Source: a virus
DNA length: 37,873 nt
Direction: 5' to 3' (one strand)
Virus record (IMG/VR): IMGVR_UViG_3300035698_011755
Coordinates: 1 to 37,873 of that record
The notes beneath the pieces are model-generated. The model was not told the DNA's origin. It was given only the letters and a program-made list of their open reading frames with translations, and made no database searches. Shown here one piece after another: positions 6,798 through 13,601 of this stretch (the first letter of the stretch is position 1; each line of letters begins with the position of its first letter). Both the position numbers and the translations under genes were made by a program.

Positions 6798-7095
6798 TTA
6801 ACTTCGGGATCTATCTGGTTTAATAGATTTGCCGAGACAATCGTTCTGTCCAACCTGATACGTTACCGTATCATGAACTTTAACTCTCGCTCCAACCTCG
6901 CTAGAGGCTGGTGGTTCAGTAGTTGCTGCAAATGGTGACGGGGTTGCCCCTCTGGCCAAAACTGACTGCTATTGTATTTACAGTGGCCAGCTTAACTACC
7001 TGAGCTTTTAGTCTAGATTCCGTTTTCAAGTGACCGAGTATGACACACTTTGATCTGCCTTGATTAGGCCAGCATTTGATTTCAGAATACCCCTA
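6798..7095 (-). pseudogene. Possible frame-disrupted gene without a start codon
   Basis: Two overlapping minus-strand frames look coding. The upstream one (7092 to 6916) reads YSEIKCWPNQGRSKCVILGH and on to SFGQRG. The downstream one (about 6960 to 6798) reads SPFAATTEPPASSEVGARVK and on to KPDRSRS. Removing one G from a GGGG run near 6947 joins them into one protein with a Thr/Pro linker. No ATG heads the first frame, and a TAG at 7093-7095 precedes it. It could be a decayed early gene, or the translation may be accidental. Confidence 0.3.
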
Positions 7096-7098
7096 TAT

Positions 7099-7113
7099 GA
7101 GGAGCAACTCCTC
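7099..7113. repeat. GAGGAG/CTCCTC hairpin
   Basis: A six-base perfect stem with a three-base CAA loop. On the minus strand the arm AGGAG resembles a ribosome site, so a folded transcript would hide it. It lies just upstream of the doubtful frame that starts near 7092. Confidence 0.4.
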
Positions 7114-7253
7114 GCAGTCGACTGGTTGCCCAGCTAGCCCAGCGTTACCTTACGGCTACTATTCTACGTCCCTTCGGAGCCTTACGGCATCCCCTTGCAG
7201 GATGGGAAATCCTGATATTAAGCATTTTCGTGAAAAAATACGGTTTTAATGGT

Positions 7254-7263
7254 AAGGTACCTT
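7254..7263. promoter_or_regulatory. AAGGTACCTT palindrome, operator candidate
   Basis: A perfect ten-base palindrome in the divergent intergenic region. Its GTACCTT half also appears in the inverted repeat at 31814. It could be a binding site for a dimeric regulator such as the HTH or ribbon-helix-helix proteins encoded in this window, but nothing proves which one. Confidence 0.3.
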
Positions 7264-7285
7264 GATTACGCAAGCCCTCTGTCGG

Positions 7286-7317
7286 CCTCAGCCTCACCCG
7301 TTGGGGTGTTGCCGAGG
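7286..7317. repeat. Stable two-part hairpin
   Basis: CACCC (7295-7299) pairs with GGGTG (7304-7308) around a GTTG loop. After a 2x2 internal loop, CCTCAGC (7286-7292) pairs with GCCGAGG (7311-7317) with one mismatch. There is no T run on either strand, so it is not an ordinary terminator. A structured RNA leader or an origin element is possible. Confidence 0.4.
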
Positions 7318-7459
7318 TGGCACACTAGGCGGAACATGACCCCGAACCATACCTAATGTGTATTAAGTTAGCCTAAGACCCCGTGGGGGAAGGGTGGGAA
7401 ATCATCAGACACCCGGGTATAAATAATATCCCCCCCTTATACACTCGGAGCCCCCATAA

Positions 7460-7483
7460 ACATATCCGCATACGATGATATGT
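7460..7483. promoter_or_regulatory. ACATAT/ATATGT inverted repeat
   Basis: Six-base arms separated by 12 bases, about 115 bases upstream of the 7598 gene. The spacing and AT content suit a regulator operator. It also overlaps the ATG of a 27-codon frame (7475-7558). Confidence 0.3.
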
Positions 7484-7558
7484 GAGCTTATTGCACCAAA
7501 AGGAGGCATTAAAGTCCTAATTCTGGTAGGAATGTGTAGAACTGAAAAAAAATCGTAA
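7475..7558 (+). CDS. Candidate 27-aa leader ORF
   Basis: ATG 7475 opens MICELIAPKGGIKVLILVG, followed by a short polar tail and TAA. It is hydrophobic in the middle. The strong AGGAGG in this stretch lies inside the ORF, not before it. Could be a leader peptide for the 7598 gene or mere chance. Confidence 0.2.
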   Translation: MICELIAPKGGIKVLILVGMCRTEKKS

Positions 7559-7597
7559 AGTGGTTGCGTGGGAACTGGAGAAGAGTAGAAGAAGAAG

Positions 7598-8050
7598 ATG
7601 TGGCTGGAGAAGGAGATGCGAGGCTGGGTGGTAGAGTGGTTATTTAAAAAAGGCTACGATGCGGCTCATGAATGTTACAGTTTTAATAATTGCGATGTAG
7701 TGGGCTACCGCTTTGAAGAGCAGAGAGGCCGGAAGATCCCGGAACTTGAATCGGTGATGTGTATAGAGCTGAAGGTACGCGATTACAAAGGGGTGATTTG
7801 TCAGTGCCTTAATCACCGACATCGAGCGAATAAGGTGTATGCGGCGATGCCCTCTTGTGTGGTAGAGCAAGCCCGAGTGGAAACCCATATGAGATTCCAT
7901 GATGCGGGAATAGGCTTATTGTCAGTGTCGCCTGAAGTGATAACAAAGCGTCATGAATCACTGTCATATGCCAACGATATCCAGAGGTATAAGAAAATCC
8001 TGTGGGCCTGGAAAAAAGGCAGGAGAGGCCACGCTAGAATTGAAGCCTGA
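7598..8050 (+). CDS. DUF2161-like PD-(D/E)XK nuclease-fold protein
   Basis: 150 residues, start ATG 7598 after a purine-rich GAAGAAGAAG leader. The core shows NNCDVVGYR near residue 32 and CIELKVRDYK near residue 51, matching the Asp...Glu-x-Lys active-site layout of the PD-(D/E)XK fold. An HRANKVYAAMP strand and a GIGLLSV strand follow, as in DUF2161 proteins. Those are predicted phosphodiesterases without a settled substrate. As first gene of the rightward early transcript it may act in host takeover or DNA processing. The nuclease role is inferred from the motif. Confidence 0.6.
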   Translation: MWLEKEMRGWVVEWLFKKGYDAAHECYSFNNCDVVGYRFEEQRGRKIPELESVMCIELKVRDYKGVICQCLNHRHRANKVYAAMPSCVVEQARVETHMRFHDAGIGLLSVSPEVITKRHESLSYANDIQRYKKILWAWKKGRRGHARIEA

Positions 8051-8058
8051 AAAGGCTT
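8043..8058 (+). other. AAGCCT-GAAA-AGGCTT hairpin at the nuclease stop
   Basis: A six-base perfect stem with a GAAA tetraloop overlaps the stop codon of the 7598 gene. Only a weak T stretch follows (GCGTTCTT). It could slow ribosomes or act as a partial terminator. Confidence 0.4.
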
Positions 8059-8208
8059 GCGTTCTTATATGGGTCTGTGTAATGGGTACGGCTTAATACT
8101 TGACGGTATGTTTGGCCCCCCTGGCGGATGATATAGGTTTATGGAAAAAAAATAAGTGTTGAGCTTAATGATCCCGATGGGGGGTTCTTTTTAACAGCAA
8201 TAGAAAGA

Positions 8209-8502
8209 ATGGAAAAAAAACTAAAACAATTTCTCTTTGCGAAGATCGACGAGAACCAGTTGATTGGCCAGATCGCCCACTACAAGAGCCAGTTCCAGTT
8301 ACAGACGATCCGGCGGATAAACGCTGAGAACAAGCTACGGATGCTGAGGGGAACGGGTGGCGAAGACACCAAGCGTCTGAATTACCTGCTCAAGAGGCTG
8401 GCAGTAAAGCCGGTGGTGATGCACATCCTGGACTACAAGATCCATAACCGTGTCGACATCGATGCAGCTATGGCATTGGAACTTTGTAACAGCAAAAAAT
8501 AG
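8209..8502 (+). CDS. Small helical protein, 97 aa
   Basis: Starts at ATG 8209 after TAGAAAGA. The N-terminus is lysine-rich, and the rest is amphipathic helix (HYKSQFQLQTIRRINAENKL). There is no known family. A gap of 158 bases from the previous gene suggests it may have its own promoter; a TTGACG at about 8100 is a weak candidate for a -35 element. It is followed closely by the 8514 gene, with a GGAGATAC ribosome site between them. Confidence 0.6.
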   Translation: MEKKLKQFLFAKIDENQLIGQIAHYKSQFQLQTIRRINAENKLRMLRGTGGEDTKRLNYLLKRLAVKPVVMHILDYKIHNRVDIDAAMALELCNSKK

Positions 8503-8513
8503 GAGATACTGAA

Positions 8514-9140
8514 ATGAGTGAAGAAACTGAAATGAACGAGATGGGGCTGGATGAGTACCTACGGGAGCTACCGGAGAGCCATAAGGTAAACCGGGAGCGG
8601 TTTGAGGTATTGGACATAATCGGCTTACTCAACAGCATGATACTATCTGGTGAGAGTCACAGCAAGAACTCGCAGGTAGGGTTAGACCGAGCTATTAAGC
8701 TACTGGGACGTGAGGACACGGATCGAAGACCCGCCGAGAACGAACTTGCGGGTTGGATGGAAACAGCCGCCCAGAATCAGCGGAATACCGACTACTACCG
8801 CGATCTATTAGTTAAATGCGGCGAGGCAATTGGGCCACGGGCCTACACAGCAGATGACGGATCTGTGTCAGAAGACGTTCTGTGTGCGAAGGTTTCTGAA
8901 TTGGTGGCCGACTTGGAGAAACTGCATCCGAGTGAAGCTATCTATGGGTTTGCAGCGTGGCTTACGACTCGTAGCCAGAGCGTAACGATGGGTAGTCGTT
9001 ATGATGCAGCGGTGGTAGCGGAGCTTGTGGATGAGTTTTGCAAGTACAACAAGTTACAGGAGCCGCGGGAGAACTACACGGACTTTCTGGACATGCCGGA
9101 GCCCCGAACGAATCAGGAGATATGGAGGAGTAGGGTATAA
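8514..9140 (+). CDS. Conserved phage protein of unknown function
   Basis: 208 residues. The middle (ELAGWMETAAQNQRNTDYYR, then DDGSVSEDVLCAKVSELV) and the C-terminal half (GFAAWLTTRSQSVTMGS, then AELVDEFCKYNKLQEPRE) resemble two short modules that recur in many tailed-phage early proteins, often as separate ORFs. They have no assigned activity. Here they are fused in one chain. The stop overlaps the next ATG (TAATG). My recognition is from memory of these modules, not a search. Confidence 0.6.
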   Translation: MSEETEMNEMGLDEYLRELPESHKVNRERFEVLDIIGLLNSMILSGESHSKNSQVGLDRAIKLLGREDTDRRPAENELAGWMETAAQNQRNTDYYRDLLVKCGEAIGPRAYTADDGSVSEDVLCAKVSELVADLEKLHPSEAIYGFAAWLTTRSQSVTMGSRYDAAVVAELVDEFCKYNKLQEPRENYTDFLDMPEPRTNQEIWRSRV

Positions 9141-9346
9141 TGGAGCCAACAAAGTATCTCTGGATTGTGAGCTACCGTAGTGGATTGTTTGGGAACAAGG
9201 CGAACCCTTTGGTGAATGGGAAGATAAACGTGGTAACGGAGGAGAGGAATGTACCGATGCTTGAGGAGATGCTACGGCGGAAGATCGGGAAGAAGTCCTT
9301 GGAGATCGTAAGTGCGGATTACCGTGGGGAGGTGTTGGAGCTGTGA
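9140..9346 (+). CDS. Small hypothetical protein, 68 aa
   Basis: Starts on the ATG overlapping the previous stop. The sequence has an aromatic N-terminal strand (KYLWIVSYRSGLFGNK) and ends with an alternating charged and hydrophobic part (LEIVSADYRGEVLEL), consistent with a small beta-alpha fold. No family recognised. Last gene of the rightward early group before the convergent junction at 9.35-9.4 kb. Confidence 0.55.
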   Translation: MEPTKYLWIVSYRSGLFGNKANPLVNGKINVVTEERNVPMLEEMLRRKIGKKSLEIVSADYRGEVLEL

Positions 9347-9390
9347 GCCTTGAAGCAGGCCAGAGGTGTACAGTGAACCGGAATGGAGAT

Positions 9391-9915
9391 CTATTCCGTG
9401 TATTGGACTTGCAGTTGATGAACCTCCCTTTCGAGGAGCCTGATCCGTTCGATCTGCTTTGTCATACACATTTCAAGTTTACTGATGCGAGAGGCTTCCT
9501 GCTTTGGGATCTTATTATTCTGTTCAACTTCGATCGTTTCTACGTCCGGTAATTTGTGGACAGGAACGGCTTGAGCTGCCTTGGCGGCCTCCTCATTCTT
9601 TTTCCTGCGTCTGAGCTGTGTGATGCGGGTGAGGCGTCCTGATCGGACTAATACGCGGCCCATGTCTGGTTCGGTAATGTAAAAGGTCGAGTAAAGCCAC
9701 CGATAGGTAGTCCCTGCCTTTTTGGTCACTTCGATCTTAGCGATGAAGCCGAGTTGTTCCATGGCCCTGAATATAGGCGACGATGCTACGCCGTCTGATT
9801 TTGAGGCTTTACCAATCTTTATGGCAAAGAGGTCTTCCGGGTGGATGACGGCTTGATTCGTGTGGTTAATCAGCAGTTGCCTGATCTGTTCCTGGGTCTT
9901 GTATTTCTTGTTCAT
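9391..9915 (-). CDS. Putative winged-helix protein with C-terminal coiled coil
   Basis: 174 residues. The N-terminal part (EQIRQLLINHTNQAVIHPEDL, then SSPIFRAMEQLGFIAKIEV and TTYRWLY) has the helix-helix-wing pattern of a small DNA-binding domain. A basic linker follows (RITQLRRRKKNEEAAKAA). Residues about 140 to 172 form a clear coiled coil (EMCMTKQIERIRLLEREVHQ), likely for dimerisation. Last gene of the leftward replication transcript. A regulator or a replication accessory factor is possible. Confidence 0.6.
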   Translation of the reverse strand: MNKKYKTQEQIRQLLINHTNQAVIHPEDLFAIKIGKASKSDGVASSPIFRAMEQLGFIAKIEVTKKAGTTYRWLYSTFYITEPDMGRVLVRSGRLTRITQLRRRKKNEEAAKAAQAVPVHKLPDVETIEVEQNNKIPKQEASRISKLEMCMTKQIERIRLLEREVHQLQVQYTE

Positions 9916-10408
9916 TATTGGCCTTGTTTAACGGGTTCTCTGGGTTATCGGCAGCAAAGTGCTGTTTCTGCCGTTGAAGTATGGTAGCGAGCATTTGCTC
10001 TGCTTCCCGGATAAGCTCCTCATCCTTGGGATGTTGTGAGATCAGTTCAGCTACGCGTTCCGTAGCGAGAGTACCCCACTCACGTGGATCCTCTGACTTC
10101 TGCATGGCGGTGAGAATGTTTGTCTGGTAAAGGGAGATTTCACCCTTCTTCTCAAACTCTCTCATGTAGTCAGCCCTGCCCTTCCGCTCCTTGTTGCGTT
10201 CCAAGCGTTGCTGTTTGGGAGGGAGCTTGCCAAAGCATACGTCGCACACCCACTTGGTAGGGGGCATGTTGGCTCTCTTTTGCTCCGGACTACGCTTGAT
10301 CGATACCAGGTGCAGCTCTGTCTCCAGACGCTTCTGGTCGCAGTCGTGTGTTTCACAGGGGACGAGGGGATCTTCCTCATCGGGCATTAGTTTTGGTTTA
10401 TCGCTCAT
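9866..10408 (-). CDS. Zinc-binding hypothetical protein, 180 aa
   Basis: Two cysteine pairs, CETHDC near residue 18 and CDVCFG near residue 55, are spaced like a treble-clef or zinc-ribbon site. The rest is charged helix with a Gln/Asn-rich end. It overlaps the downstream winged-helix gene by 50 bases and starts three bases after the upstream stop. No specific family recognised. Confidence 0.6.
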   Translation of the reverse strand: MSDKPKLMPDEEDPLVPCETHDCDQKRLETELHLVSIKRSPEQKRANMPPTKWVCDVCFGKLPPKQQRLERNKERKGRADYMREFEKKGEISLYQTNILTAMQKSEDPREWGTLATERVAELISQHPKDEELIREAEQMLATILQRQKQHFAADNPENPLNKANNEQEIQDPGTDQATAD

Positions 10409-10411
10409 AAT

Positions 10412-10933
10412 TTAAAAGGGAATGAATTGATCGGTAAATTTTGTGGTCAGCACTTCTGATAATTCGCTCTGCGTGGGAACCGGGTATGATCCATCCGAGT
10501 GCGGTCGTCCCCTCCTCCTCCAGGATGCCTCTGTCAGAAAGAAGTATCTGCCTTCGTGTTCGAAATACTCCTGCGGGAGTCCCTGCGTGGGGCCACAGGT
10601 AATTCTATTGATGGCCCCATCTGCGTCTGGATGCCAGCCCCCTACGGCCCTTCGTATCTGGTTGAGCGGGGATAAGGCGTTGCTGGGCTGGTCGTTGCTT
10701 GGAACTCCCCGATCGGCCCATGACCCTTCATAGCCGGGTGCATTGACATGGTAGAGGGCATCGTCACCGAAGCGGGCCTCTTGCAAAAGCTGTTGTTGCA
10801 ACATCGAGGCAGCGGCCGGGCCGAATACTTTTCTGACCTCATCGGCCAGATCATTCATAACGGCCTTCTCGTCCTTCTTCTCAATAGGACCGGACACTTC
10901 GACAAACTGATGCTGTGGTCTTTTAACCCTCAT
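10412..10933 (-). CDS. Hypothetical protein, 173 aa
   Basis: The frame is open to 10960, but the ATG at 10933 (MRVKRPQHQFVEVSG) is chosen. AGAAGG lies six bases before it, and this ATG overlaps the TGA of the tiny upstream frame (ATGA junction). The N-terminal half has a helical segment with Ala-Gln-rich text (FGPAAASMLQQQLLQEA); the C-terminal half is Gly/Pro-rich with aromatic residues (YFEHEGRYFFLTEASW). Function unknown. Confidence 0.6.
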   Translation of the reverse strand: MRVKRPQHQFVEVSGPIEKKDEKAVMNDLADEVRKVFGPAAASMLQQQLLQEARFGDDALYHVNAPGYEGSWADRGVPSNDQPSNALSPLNQIRRAVGGWHPDADGAINRITCGPTQGLPQEYFEHEGRYFFLTEASWRRRGRPHSDGSYPVPTQSELSEVLTTKFTDQFIPF

Positions 10934-11035
10934 TTCCATCCTTCTTTTGCACGGAGCCATTCATAGTTTTTAAAGGCTGAGGGTTTGTTCTCTTTTAGCA
11001 ATCAGGGTCAGGCCGACAAGTATGATGACTCTCAT
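10930..11035 (-). pseudogene. Tiny membrane-peptide gene with one extra A
   Basis: ATG 11035 overlaps the methyltransferase stop (ATGA). The frame reads MRVIILVGLTLIAK and then departs into a 21-residue end with TAA at 10970-10972. Dropping one A from the AAAA run gives MRVIILVGLTLIAKENKPSA and on to YEWLRAKEGWK, stopping at TGA 10930-10932, which overlaps the next ATG. The composite meshes with both neighbours and has an exact codon count. It would be a 34-residue membrane-anchored peptide. Sequence error, decay and +1 recoding all remain open. Confidence 0.45.
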
Positions 11036-11724
11036 ATAATAAACTCCTGTTTGAATGCGAGGCCGGTGCCGTGCATGTCTTGTAGATTACTGTAGTACGA
11101 AAAGTGATCGGAGTGTTTCTGCCTGAACTGTCTCCAGACCTTGCCGAGCGTGTGGCGTGAATGGGTGATGTCATCAAAGACGATCATGCCTCCGTCTGCG
11201 ATAAGCGGGACTACCGCCTCGAGGTCTGCCATGGCACCCTTGTTGGTGTGATCCCCGTCCACGGTGATGATGTCGAAGGGGCCTTGCATACCTAATGAAA
11301 CCGACAGCTTTTTATTGAATACCTGGCTGCTGGGCTGGACATGAAATAGAATGTTCCCCTTAAAACCACATCGATCCAGTTCGCTATGAACGAACGAAGG
11401 CCCGGGATTAGGGTTACCCCCGTAGTCCTTATGGAACGGATCGATTCCAATGATGTTGCACTCAGGAGCCATCGATGCCACCTGAGCCATGGATCGACCA
11501 GTTCTTACACCGATCTCCAGGTATCGCTTTGGATGGTAGAGCTTGGCGTACAGGTTCAACGCACAGCACATCTCCCAGAAGCAGGGCTTGTTCTGCTTGA
11601 GAACAGTCTTAAAGAGCTTGATGTTCTTCGTCAGAGGAGCATCCGGTGTGAGCTTTGAAAAGACAGCCAATACATCTTTGATGTTGCGTGGCCGGCCGAG
11701 TTGGTTAATGAATTCTTCAGTCAT
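11032..11724 (-). CDS. Class I SAM-dependent methyltransferase
   Basis: 230 residues. The SAM-binding signature is clear: YLEIGVRTGRS at residues 68-78, IIGIDPF at 91-97 with the acidic residue that binds the ribose, ITVDGDH at about 153-159, and GGMIVFDDI at about 178-186. The arrangement fits the Methyltransf_24 / cephalosporin-hydroxylase-like group, which often methylates sugars or small molecules. The target here is unknown. It may serve the glycan cassette at 32-37 kb even though it is transcribed with replication genes. Its ATG overlaps the start of the opposite-strand gene at 11723 by two bases. Confidence 0.8.
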   Translation of the reverse strand: MTEEFINQLGRPRNIKDVLAVFSKLTPDAPLTKNIKLFKTVLKQNKPCFWEMCCALNLYAKLYHPKRYLEIGVRTGRSMAQVASMAPECNIIGIDPFHKDYGGNPNPGPSFVHSELDRCGFKGNILFHVQPSSQVFNKKLSVSLGMQGPFDIITVDGDHTNKGAMADLEAVVPLIADGGMIVFDDITHSRHTLGKVWRQFRQKHSDHFSYYSNLQDMHGTGLAFKQEFII

Positions 11725-12073
11725 GAGAGTTGATCGATTTTGGAGTTTTGGATTGAGAAAGGAACGATTGGCCGAGTGGAAGTGCGTACTCGCTGCGGAA
11801 AGAGTGGAGCCTGCCTCAGTTCTTCACATGGTATGGGGTGCATTAACATGCCTCGTTTTCCCCGTCCGGAAGCAGATAGCGGTTGCACGGTACTTCGAGT
11901 GCCAGCGATGTCCGGTCTTTGACCCCGGCTTAAAGCGGTGCCGTCAGGTGAATCCATTGGATCCGAACCTGCGTTATGGTTGTGGTTGTTATTGTCCATA
12001 TCTTGTCCTTACTCGTCCGAAGGGGGGTTGCTGGTTGAAACGGAACATGCCCGAGGTTGGGGGATGGGATTAA
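11723..12073 (+). CDS. Cysteine-rich zinc-ribbon-type protein (plus strand)
   Basis: 116 residues if started at ATG 11723. The C-terminal half carries ECQRCPVFDPGLKRC, then GCGCYCPY and GCWLKRN, a Cys pattern (C-x2-C, C, C-x-C-x-C, C) resembling short phage zinc-binding proteins that read 'C..CP.yd..l..C..cGCy'. The opposite strand is also open here but is low-complexity Asn/His/Pro text, so I read the plus strand as coding. It stands alone among minus-strand genes. Its 3' end may overlap a small convergent gene by about 65 bases. Function unknown. Confidence 0.6.
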   Translation: MRVDRFWSFGLRKERLAEWKCVLAAERVEPASVLHMVWGALTCLVFPVRKQIAVARYFECQRCPVFDPGLKRCRQVNPLDPNLRYGCGCYCPYLVLTRPKGGCWLKRNMPEVGGWD

Positions 12074-12209
12074 GGTTGTTGACCTTCCCGTTTGTTTCAA
12101 GGAACAGGATCAGGCTATTGAACTGCTTGTTCGTAAGCGTTGATCCATACTCCTTGGCGTAGAATTTATGGATCGTCTTAGCGATCTTCGTTGCTGTCTT
12201 GTTTATCAT
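12009..12209 (-). CDS. Small hypothetical protein, 66 aa
   Basis: Starts at ATG 12209 inside the 3' end of the upstream gene. The first 45 residues look like an ordinary small alpha fold (KTATKIAKTIHKFYAKEYGS, then NKQFNSLILFLETNG). The last 20 are Pro/Ser-rich and overlap the plus-strand Cys-rich gene, so one of the two 3' ends may be misjudged. No family recognised. Confidence 0.45.
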   Translation of the reverse strand: MINKTATKIAKTIHKFYAKEYGSTLTNKQFNSLILFLETNGKVNNLNPIPQPRACSVSTSNPPSDE

Positions 12210-12528
12210 TGTTTCGCGTATCCTCGTTCCGCATCCGCCATGCGATGGCTTCAAGAGCCTTATAAGCTCCGTTCTTCCAAGCAATTTCTGACACTCGGCG
12301 TACGTGTTCTTCGGCATCTTCTTCCGGTAACGGGGGCATCCCCGAACCTTCATTGTACCACCATATTTCAAAGTCTTTATTCATTGCGTCGTCAGGTTCA
12401 AAAAGCTGTTCGTCGAATGGCACCGCTTTCAGCTTCAGATAATCCCTTTGCTCGGAAGCCGTCCGTTCTAGAGATTCCAGTGTTTTCATTTCTCCGTTAT
12501 CTAACTGCATTGTTCGTTTCTTCACCAT
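12178..12528 (-). CDS. Acidic hypothetical protein, 116 aa
   Basis: MVKKRTMQLDNGEMKTLE..., with an acidic central region (FDEQLFEPDDAMNKDFEIWW) and a helix at the end (AWKNGAYKALEAIAWRMRN). It overlaps the RusA gene by seven bases and the small gene after it. Function unknown; its place next to rusA suggests a replication-era role only by association. Confidence 0.6.
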   Translation of the reverse strand: MVKKRTMQLDNGEMKTLESLERTASEQRDYLKLKAVPFDEQLFEPDDAMNKDFEIWWYNEGSGMPPLPEEDAEEHVRRVSEIAWKNGAYKALEAIAWRMRNEDTRNNDKQDSNEDR

Positions 12529-13052
12529 TTCAAGTCCTCCAATGTTATCTCTTCGTTTCTTTGTGGAACTATATAATCAGCGATTTGTGCTATCTCTGTA
12601 AGCTCCTGAATAAATATTGCAGCACCTATTTGTTGTTTTGGATTTGCGTATAGCTTCGTTAATACAACCGTTACATTTGCATTGTCGTCTTTCCAGACAA
12701 CGTTCTTCATAGCATCCTCTGTGCTTCTTCCTAGTTTAAGGACATCTGGCATTTTGACACGAAACTTAGAAGCCGAAGGCTTGAGCTTTCCTGCGTTTCT
12801 TCCGGTTCCGTAATCGCCCATCGGTCTTGGAACATAAAAAGTCATCATAACAAGAAGAGGTTTATCTGTTGGCGGTTCCCGTCGCATGGCTTTAGCAACA
12901 AAATACTTCACGTCAGTTTTCCATTGCTTGTTCTTTTTACCAGCAGCGTCGGTCACATTTGCTCGTCCAGTGTAATGGCCATCCTTCTTAATGGCATAGG
13001 CTGTTTTACTTCCGCCCGGGGCTGGAAGTCCGGGTATGAATAATTTCATCAT
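12522..13052 (-). CDS. rusA: RusA-family Holliday junction resolvase
   Basis: 176 residues from ATG 13052 (a second ATG follows directly), with GGAGGG four bases upstream. The N-terminus (FIPGLPAPGGSKTAY) and especially MPDVLKLGRSTEDAMKNVVWKDD match RusA. An Asp sits near the start of that stretch, a second acidic residue about ten on, and a KDD pair at its end, which serve as metal-binding catalytic residues. RusA enzymes cut four-way DNA junctions made by recombination or replication. In this phage it would act after RecT-driven recombination and before packaging. Slightly longer than typical RusA because of a C-terminal tail. Confidence 0.85.
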   Translation of the reverse strand: MMKLFIPGLPAPGGSKTAYAIKKDGHYTGRANVTDAAGKKNKQWKTDVKYFVAKAMRREPPTDKPLLVMMTFYVPRPMGDYGTGRNAGKLKPSASKFRVKMPDVLKLGRSTEDAMKNVVWKDDNANVTVVLTKLYANPKQQIGAAIFIQELTEIAQIADYIVPQRNEEITLEDLKW

Positions 13053-13077
13053 TTGACCCTCCTTAATGAATGGCCTT

Positions 13078-13332
13078 TCATAATCCTGATGGTTGAAGTT
13101 TTGGATAATCGATAATGCCGAAGTGGTGTGTCGGGTAACAACGTGGCTCAAAGCTCTCATCAAGTTTTACAACGAGAACCGTGTATGAATTCCACCGTAT
13201 AGCAAACAGGTCGCCCTCTGCCGGGTCCCCTTCCGCATAGGTGTAGTGCGTTGGGTTGTCCAAGAAATCTTTAGCCGCCTTCTCTGCAAACTCAACGGCC
13301 TTATCGTCTTCTGTTAAATTCATTACTCTCAT
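13078..13332 (-). CDS. Hypothetical protein, 84 aa
   Basis: The ATG at 13332 overlaps the TGA of the upstream gene (ATGA), which decides the start over the longer open frame to 13350. It is a small alpha-beta protein: an acidic N-terminal helix (EDDKAVEFAEKAAKDFL) and strands around FAIRWNSYTVLVVKL. Function unknown. Confidence 0.55.
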   Translation of the reverse strand: MRVMNLTEDDKAVEFAEKAAKDFLDNPTHYTYAEGDPAEGDLFAIRWNSYTVLVVKLDESFEPRCYPTHHFGIIDYPKLQPSGL

Positions 13333-13571
13333 ATCGGGTGTATCTCCCATCCTTTGTGGCCTGAAACTACAATTACAAACACCTCAAGCAATTCTGTGCT
13401 AACCCAGTTCTTGGGAGCAAGTTGAACTACCCATCCGAGAAGGTGTTCAGGTGTTTTGATCTGTTCTAGAGAGATTTCGTATGGGATCTTTTTGTTCACA
13501 ATTACGAACCCATTATCGATTGTTACTAATGGAGGTTCGTTTAGGATATCGCTCACATGCTTTACATTCAT
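13329..13571 (-). CDS. Hypothetical protein, 80 aa
   Basis: MNVKHVSDILNEPPLV..., followed by alternating strands (VTIDNGFVIVNKKI, then LLEVFVIVVSGHKG). It starts 30 bases after the helicase stop and is coupled by an ATGA overlap to the next gene. No family recognised. Confidence 0.55.
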   Translation of the reverse strand: MNVKHVSDILNEPPLVTIDNGFVIVNKKIPYEISLEQIKTPEHLLGWVVQLAPKNWVSTELLEVFVIVVSGHKGWEIHPI

Positions 13572-13601
13572 ATCGTTCTTCCTTTTTCGGTTTTCAAAAT
13601 A

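Larger units (their letters stand above)
7096..7597. promoter_or_regulatory. Divergent intergenic region, about 500 bases
   Basis: No convincing long gene was found here. It separates the leftward early genes from the rightward 7598 gene, so it should carry both promoters and may hold an origin. It contains several short hairpins and palindromes annotated separately, AT-rich patches such as GGGTATAAATAATAT near 7420, an ACCTAAT element at 7351, and an AGGAGG at about 7500. That ribosome site has no ATG at normal spacing; a 27-codon frame starting at ATG 7475 spans it. The dense secondary structure is unusual for this genome. Confidence 0.55.

Noticed and set aside
8167-8193. GATCCC...GGGG followed by T run before the 8209 gene
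   Set aside because: The stem is weak and mismatched; not strong enough to call a terminator.
9343-9552. Plus-strand 69-codon frame starting GTG at 9343
   Set aside because: It lies antisense to the coiled-coil end of the 9391-9915 gene, which is more convincing. A very short version before 9391 cannot be excluded.
11721-11999. Minus-strand 92-codon frame opposite the cysteine-rich gene
   Set aside because: Low-complexity Asn/His/Ser/Pro text with no family look, while the plus strand has a clear cysteine pattern.
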